Assembly (NCBI GenBank): GCA_037447655.1 | Contig: JBBHKE010001188.1 | Span: 221,261 to 285,260 of the forward strand | Reading direction: 5' to 3' | Source of the DNA: Zygnema cylindricum | Lineage: Eukaryota; Streptophyta; Zygnematophyceae; Zygnematales; Zygnemataceae | DNA: 64,000 nt | Shown: positions 57,592 to 64,000 of the stretch, one piece after another | Position numbering within the stretch: the stretch's first letter is position 1 | How the letters are laid out: each line of letters starts with the position of its first letter | Notes under the pieces: generated by a model | Databases searched by the model: none | The model's input: only the letters and a program-made list of their open reading frames with translations | Told to the model about the DNA's origin: nothing | Made by a program: the position numbers and the translations under genes

Positions 57592-60041
57592 TTGGTGGTA
57601 CAACTAATAAATCATTTAACAACGTTAAAAATAATATTGGCAGCGATTTATACGCTTGTATTATATAACCTACTGGTGTTAAATCGGGAACCACAGAGTA
57701 CCATCTACACGACGGTAAGGGATTGAAGCATTTCATTGTTGCGATATTTCATGTTAACCACTAATATTATCAACTTTGGTATATGGTTGTGGGAACCCGA
57801 TTTTTACGGTAAACTAAAAAGACATAATATGGTAGTATAATTCAATGTATTTTAAACGTTTGTAAACTTTATTGCAAGATCTTATAGAAGTACGCACGAT
57901 GCAAGAAATATTAAAAACTAAAAAATATGAACGAAGTTTGATGTTGCAATGTAAAAAAAACGACGTGGCAAAAATCATCGAAGGATTTTATGTTGGCCCA
58001 TATGAGGAACTCTTACTTAACGATACATGATAACCTCATCATACATGGTTTGAAGTTATAAATTGAACCCTACAAATGTATTTTATTCAGCAACTTTTAT
58101 GTAGGTCCGTGCATACGATGTTATGTAGGACATTTGCAAATTACAGCACGATGTTATTACTTGTTCATATGACATGGGCAACATAACAAAAAATGGTGTG
58201 TGTGATCTTGACGAACTTTATATTTCACATCATCAACATTGATAAAAAATATGAACATGAATTAAGAACGTGAGTGGTTAAAAAATCGAAATCTCATATA
58301 ACATAACACGTACAAAAAAATATTGTTAACAAAAAAAGTAAGTAAAACAAACCCTATAAAAATGTTCCTTAGTGTAAAATGAAGGGGTGTGTTTAATACA
58401 TTATGTACACAATAGTTTATCGAGTCGAGTAGGTACATCGGAGTAAACCGTTAGAATGATGAGGTGTGACATGATATCACGAGTCACCACGTTGCTCGAA
58501 AATGCTTTAAAATATGTATTAAATACAAATAAACTCATTGCGTTAAACATCATGATTTTTTCATATCATGTATAACGTTACTTACCACTGGTTTGTTAAA
58601 AAATCCTTACAAACATTTTTATACAATTTTTACTTTGCTGCTTAACTTTTCAATTTATAAAATTTTGTATTTAAGTCGTTATTACTAACAAGAATGGAAC
58701 GGAAACCCTCTTAATGAAACCTTTGAGACAAACCAAAATCTAATGAAAAGGAAAGGAAATTTAATGGCAAACTTGCAGCGAAAAAAACTATCAACGTGCC
58801 AAATGGAAAAAATACCATAAAAAACGCGCTTTTAAACCATAAGAGCCAACAGATAATACGGTAAAAATAATAAGCAAAACCAACTCTACTTAAAACAAGT
58901 AACCACAAAAAACATATTAAATACACCCAAGATAACTACCCACAAAGGGAAGATATCTACATTATATGACTATGACTACCCACAATTGTAACCAACTAAA
59001 TTCCACACAATACTAGATAACGTGTCATTTACCACCTTGTTTCGCCAAAAGAGAGGCGCGACTCACGCTTGTTGAAGGCAACCGAGACATGACGAGGATG
59101 AAAAGCATCGAGAAAGCTCGGTGGAGGATTTCTCAAACCCATGAATTTAAATATCTTTCCCTCACATTTGCATAGGAAATTGTAAATGTACTAGTCCAAA
59201 GTGCAAAAAATCTCTGTCACAAATGGGACAAAAACTAGATGAGACTTAGCGAATATAATATTTTTTCTTATAAGACTATGCATCTCAAACGGTACCGAGC
59301 CTATGGAATGCTGCATGAATCGCTGTTATATGTCAAATTCGTGAGGGCCACATCACCAAAAATCCTTATATGTATTTAATTATTTGGAATCCACGTAACT
59401 TGGAATTACTTGAAAAACAAAAATTTAAAAAATCATACTTGGATAGTTACAGTTTTCCCTTAGACGAGGGGAGGAATCATTGTATGCTTAAGGTTAATTT
59501 CCATGGAAATCGGCAGGTCTGAGATGCATTATTAATAAAGTAAGTTGCTAATATTTGGGTGTTCATGAAATACTCCAGTATTAAAATATTTGGATGTTCA
59601 TAAAACACACTCCAACATTAAAATGAAATTTGCACGTCGGCTGATGAAAAGATGCTTCCTAACCATTAACCAATAAACAAATGCGTAATAGGTGTGGTTC
59701 GTTAGTTTTCTAGCCCATGGAGTGAAGGGTTGTGAAGGTCTCTTACACAAGGCGACATGCGCTGTGACCTTCACACTTTGCAAAATACCGCATGAGTACC
59801 TCGCGATTTTAGGCTTATTTGTTTAGAGTTTTTTATTGGTTCTGTTTTTTTCATAGTTGTCCTATTCGTACGGATTTGGACTTTTTTCCGAAAACTACGT
59901 AGTATTCGCGACTTTTATATTTTTTAAAATTCGATTAGTTTTCGCTGTATGGTGTACGAAAACGTACAGAAACCGTCCGCTTAACCCTAAAAAATCCTTA
60001 AAAACCCAAAAAATGTACGATGAACGTATGAAAAAGTACGG
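57592..60041. other. Intergenic stretch between copia elements, no gene seen
   Basis: This AT-rich sequence has few GTAC motifs until about 59860. No frame has recognisable domains and no repeat ends were found. Confidence 0.4.
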
Positions 60042-60046
60042 CATTG

Positions 60047-61095
60047 TGTAGAAACTAATGGTTTTATTAGTATTTTCTAGGTCTGAAAATAAATATAGAA
60101 GTCGAGGCAGTCTATCTCTAACTTCTCTCTCCAACTCTCAAACTTGTCGCAGTCACTGAGAAATTGGAGAGGAAGCTAGAGCCATGGCTACCTTGGCTAT
60201 CCTGAGGTTTACGGGAATTTTATATTAGGGTTTATATATTTAATTAAAATGTATGTGCCGGCGGCAGGATTTGATCCTTGTACCTGCCGGCCGGCAGACA
60301 CAATGTAGCCGGTAGCCTTAGCCGTTTCATCTAGCGGTAGTGTTACCTAGCATATAGTTTGATAATTATTTATATATGTATACAAGCGATAAACCATTTA
60401 ACTAGAATTAATTACGGGATACATAGATCCAGTAATATGTAATGTACGACTTACGGTACGGACATAAATCAGTACCGCGCATTTGTTTCGTAAATGAAAC
60501 AAATACCGCGCATGTATTTATTACGGCTACGATTAAAGCCGAATTTAATCGGACGGCCGGGATTAGCGCCGAGATCGCGGAGGAAGATTTCGGCGGTTTG
60601 TGGCCATCGCCACATGGGATGACGCGTGGCAAAATTCCGTTGGATTGTGGAAACTCCGGAGATTATGGCACCGAATCCGGATTTGACATGTGTCGACATT
60701 TTGGCCATGTCGTACAATGTCCGTACATAAAGTACACCGGCAGCTGTACTTTTACGTACGGAACTCAATTCTGATTGGTTCCGTACATCAGTAGATAGAG
60801 TCTGTGAGAGAGATAGGACTTAGAAAAATTAGAAGATAGGACCCTCTCTCCCAGAGAGCTTCTCTACAAAAGGTCAACTTTGACCCTCCATAACTTACTG
60901 CTCAGGGGAGCAAATTCAGAGATTCTTTTTGCTATCGACTCAGGGGAGTCTTGTCTTCACATGGGTGAAGTTGGTCAGAGTTTTTGTCTGCCAGGGTGGC
61001 AGTTATTTTTGCTTAAACACAAAGGGGTCAGGATTATCCTAGAGGCTTCTTGGAAGCTGTCCACTCTGAGGACTTATGGAGGTCTCAGAGTTTCA
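60047..61095 (+). repeat. 5' LTR of element A
   Basis: It starts TGTAGAAACT and ends GAGTTTCA, 1049 bases, matching the solo LTR at 56033. The five bases before it are CATTG; the partner duplication would be outside the window. A tRNA-like segment lies at 60253-60340 (minus). Confidence 0.9.
60253..60340 (-). other. tRNA-like segment in LTR of A
   Basis: On the minus strand GATGAAACGGCTAAGGC resembles a D arm and AAGGATCAAATCCTGCC a T arm with loop ATCAAAT. It lies about 208 bases into the LTR, as in the other families. The stems are imperfect. Confidence 0.5.
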
Positions 61096-61110
61096 GGTTA
61101 TGGGCCCACC
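61096..61110 (+). promoter_or_regulatory. Primer binding site of element A
   Basis: GGTTATGGGCCCACC immediately follows the LTR. All 15 bases are complementary to the anticodon arm of plant initiator tRNA-Met (recalled sequence). Drosophila copia and yeast Ty5 prime from such half tRNAs. Confidence 0.8.
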
Positions 61111-64000
61111 CTCTAGGGTGCCAATATTTAATGGAACTGGCTTCATATACTGGGAAAGTATGATGATAGGAGCTCTATGCGAAAAAAGGTTTTGGGGGAT
61201 AGTGAGTGGACGATTGGGGCGTCCATCAAGTCTTGGAATTCCTCCAGGGTTTAAAGGAAGCAGATTCACCAGGAAAGAGGATTCACCTTCAACGGAGGAA
61301 ACAAAGGAAGGAGAGGTGGTGGACAAAGGAAAGGAGAAGGAGGCGACCACACCAATAGCAACTGGTTTAGCATTCATGTCACCTATTCCGAGGAACGAGG
61401 AGAATGATACTGAAACCTGGGACTTCAACAATATGGCGGCAAAGCACTTCATCCTACGCCATCTCACTCAAGGACTTGCATGTCCTCATTTGCAGGTAGA
61501 GAGGGCATCCGATCTTTGGATGGCTCTCATAGAGATGTACCGAAGTGGTACGATTCAGCAACAACAGTTGGCTGATCAGAAAGTTAAGGAGTATGTATAC
61601 AAAGGGGGAAATATGTTGGATTTTTGCAATGAGCTTGCTACACTCTTCATGGAGCTAGAGAGTGCGGGTAAAGTTTTTAGTGAAAAAGAAAAAGTTAACT
61701 GTTTACTAATGAAGTTACCTGATGAGTTCGAGAACATAGTCAACCGTGTGCAGGACTTGCCGGACTCAAGGTGGATATGGAACTCAGTGGTAGGGATGAT
61801 TCTCGTTCGAGAGAATACGATTGAGATCCGAAGGGGAGGAATGAGTGGCCAAGCCTTGGCAACAGCGACCGATTGGAGGAACAAGGATTCCCGGAAACCA
61901 GTCAGAAACTATGGGGGTAGGGAGCGGGAAAAACAGGTTGGCGAGTTCGAACCAAGGGCTCCCAAAGGTTTATGCTATTTTTGTAAGAAACCTGGGCACT
62001 ATATGGCAGAGTGCACCAAGCTAACCGAGCTTCGGTTAAAGGAGGGGCAGACCGGTGGTACCCCGAGAGGAAAGAAAAAGGCCCTTGTCACACAGGTACT
62101 TGAGGCGGAATCCGAGGACGAGGACGATGAGCTCCTTTTGGATGAGGAGTTGGAGGCGAAAACTGAGGTTGAAATTCCACGAAGGCAGAAATGTGCTTAC
62201 GGTGGATTGAAAGGTGAAGCAGGCTGGATTATAGATTCAGGTGCCTCAATGCACATGTGTAAGGATAGACACCTGTTCACTAAGATAAGAAAGATTCCCA
62301 CCGTAGAGATAGAGTACGGGGATGGGAGGATAGTCACCACTACTCTTGTAGGATCGGTAGATCTGAAAGTGTTAGTTGAAGGAAAGACATCCATATTAAC
62401 ATTCTCCGATGTATTGTTTATTCCGGAGCTGAACAAAAACCTTATCTCTACATCAGTATTAGATGATAAGGGTTTTTTCACTAGCACTAGGGAAGGAGTC
62501 TTTACTGCTAGTTTTGAGGAGGATGTCTATTTCATTGCTGAGAAAGGTAGCCATGGGATGTTTAGGCTGATCTTAAGTAATGAAACGAAGAAACTTTATT
62601 ATGCTGGTGTTCATGATATTATGATGTGGCATAAGAGGCTTGGGCATGTGAATCTAGATAAGTTAAGAGAGATGAAAAAGATGGGAGTGGTGGAAGGGAT
62701 TCAGTTCAGTGAGAGTGATGATATAAGTGATTGTAGTGGGTGTGCTCAAGGTAAAGCACACAGATTACCCTTTCCAAAAACAGCCACCTACAAGGGAGAA
62801 AAACTTCTAGATCTAGTACACACAGATATTTGGGGACCGGCTAGAGTGCCCTCACCGGGGGGGAAGAGATTTATGATGACTATAACTGATGATTGGTCTC
62901 GGTATTCCCGAGTATATTTTTTGAAAAACAAGTCAGAAGCTGAGGACTGTTTTAGACAATATAAAGCATGGAGCGAAAAACTCCATGAAACTCCAATCAA
63001 GAGAGTAAGGAGTGACAATGGTGGAGAGTATACTTCTAACCAGTTTGAGGATTTTTTGAGGGAAGATGGGGTTCAACACCAAAAGACAGTGCCAGAAAAT
63101 CCTGACATAATGGGGTAGCTGAAAGGTTAAATAGAACACTAAGTGATAGTGCTAGAAGTATGTTGTCGGATAAGAAGATAGGAAAAAGGTTTTGGGCAGA
63201 AGCAATGAATTGTGCTAATTACCTCAAAAATAGAGTTCTTACTTCAGCTATAAAAGATCAAACACCTTATGAGAGATGGACAGGCCGGAAACCAGACTTA
63301 TCTCATTTAAAGGTTTTCGGCAGTCAAGTATTCAGTCTAGATACTGATCGGTCCAATTGGAAGCTAGATCCTAAAGGAAAACCGGGATACTTATTAGGAT
63401 ATGATGAGGATGTTAAAGGATATAGAGTTTATGATCTAAAAAGAGAAGATATAATCTTAGTAAAGCATCTAGTAGTTATGGATGAAGGAAAGTCTGTGGA
63501 TCCCTTCAAATATACAAAGTCAGTAAAAATCAGATTTGAGTCAGAAAATTCTGATGACTTTGAGCTTCCTAACTATCCAGGTTTTAGAGACGATGACATT
63601 CTTGCAGGAACAAATCAAACCGAAAAGGACTCGGCTGTGGAAACTCCAGTGACAACTCTACTCGAAGCGGAAGACGTGGTGGAAATTGATTCGGAATCAA
63701 GGGATAGGGGAGAAGCCGAGTTTGTTCGAAAGAATCCACGAGAACCATCTATTCCGGCCTCAGATTTTGAGGGAGGGAGGAGAAGTAGCAAAAGACTGCA
63801 AGAAAAACAGGTTAATAACAAGGTAACTAAACTATCTCATCAAGATGAACCTCAAACTTATCGAGAGGCGATGACTTGTCCAGAAAGAAACCGGTGGAAG
63901 ACAGCCATCAATGAGGAGATGGCTTCAATCATGGCAGCCGATACTTGGGAGCTGGTGGACTGTCCACCTAACCGAAAACCAATCGGTTGTAAGTGGGTTT
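61100..64000 (+). mobile_element. Ty1/copia element A gag-pol, one frameshift, runs off window
   Basis: The frame is open from the U5 region (ATG 61076) or from the ATG in the primer site (61100) to a stop at 63116-63118. It codes Gag with zinc knuckle CYFCKKPGHYMAEC, protease with WIIDSGAS, the integrase zinc domain (HKRLGH to CSGCAQGK), and core residues Asp in HTDIWGP and Asp in SDNGGEY. From 63106 the frame one base over is open without stops to the window end. It carries the integrase Glu region (GVAERLNRT), the TPYERW region, and the start of the reverse transcriptase (GCKWV). A single-base loss near 63105 explains the break. The rest of the reverse transcriptase, RNase H and 3' LTR are outside the window. 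This is the youngest-looking autonomous member here. Confidence 0.9.

Overview
The window is nuclear DNA from a green plant, most likely a streptophyte or early land plant. The reasons are spliced protein genes with GT-AG introns, a spliceosomal SmE protein of plant length and exon phase, an F-box/LRR gene, a Notch-like EGF membrane protein, and several layers of plant-type Ty1/copia, hAT-like, PIF/Harbinger-like and Tc1/mariner-like elements. I cannot name the species.

Layout. Bases 1-1390 are a diverged copy of 36529-38000 and carry one decayed EGF exon. A single-exon gene for a Gln/His-rich protein of unknown function lies at 2320-3768 (minus). From 3.8 to 18 kb I see no convincing gene, only DNA transposon remnants and short repeats. 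The six-exon SmE gene is at 18976-22794 (minus), with MITEs in its introns. The F-box/LRR gene is at 26744-28714 (plus). From 29 to 34 kb there is another cluster of Harbinger-like and mariner-like elements. The EGF-like membrane protein gene is at 35272-38578 (minus). From 40 to 43.9 kb, MITEs sit inside other MITEs with intact target site duplications.

From 45144 to the window end the sequence is a Ty1/copia cluster. Element B (45149-57586, duplication ACTAG) is old and decayed. Element C (47778-52666, duplication AACTC) jumped into its integrase region, and a solo LTR of the A family (56033-57338) jumped into its 3' LTR. Element A starts at 60047 with its own 5' LTR, has one visible frameshift, and runs off the end of the window. 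These related copia elements share two unusual traits. Their primer binding site matches the anticodon arm of initiator tRNA-Met, not its 3' end, and lies inside the Gag reading frame. Each full-length LTR also carries an antisense tRNA-like segment about 190-220 bases from its start.

The host genes are unrelated housekeeping or signalling genes and do not form a pathway. The most unusual material is the copia LTR architecture and the Harbinger-like elements with a central palindrome.
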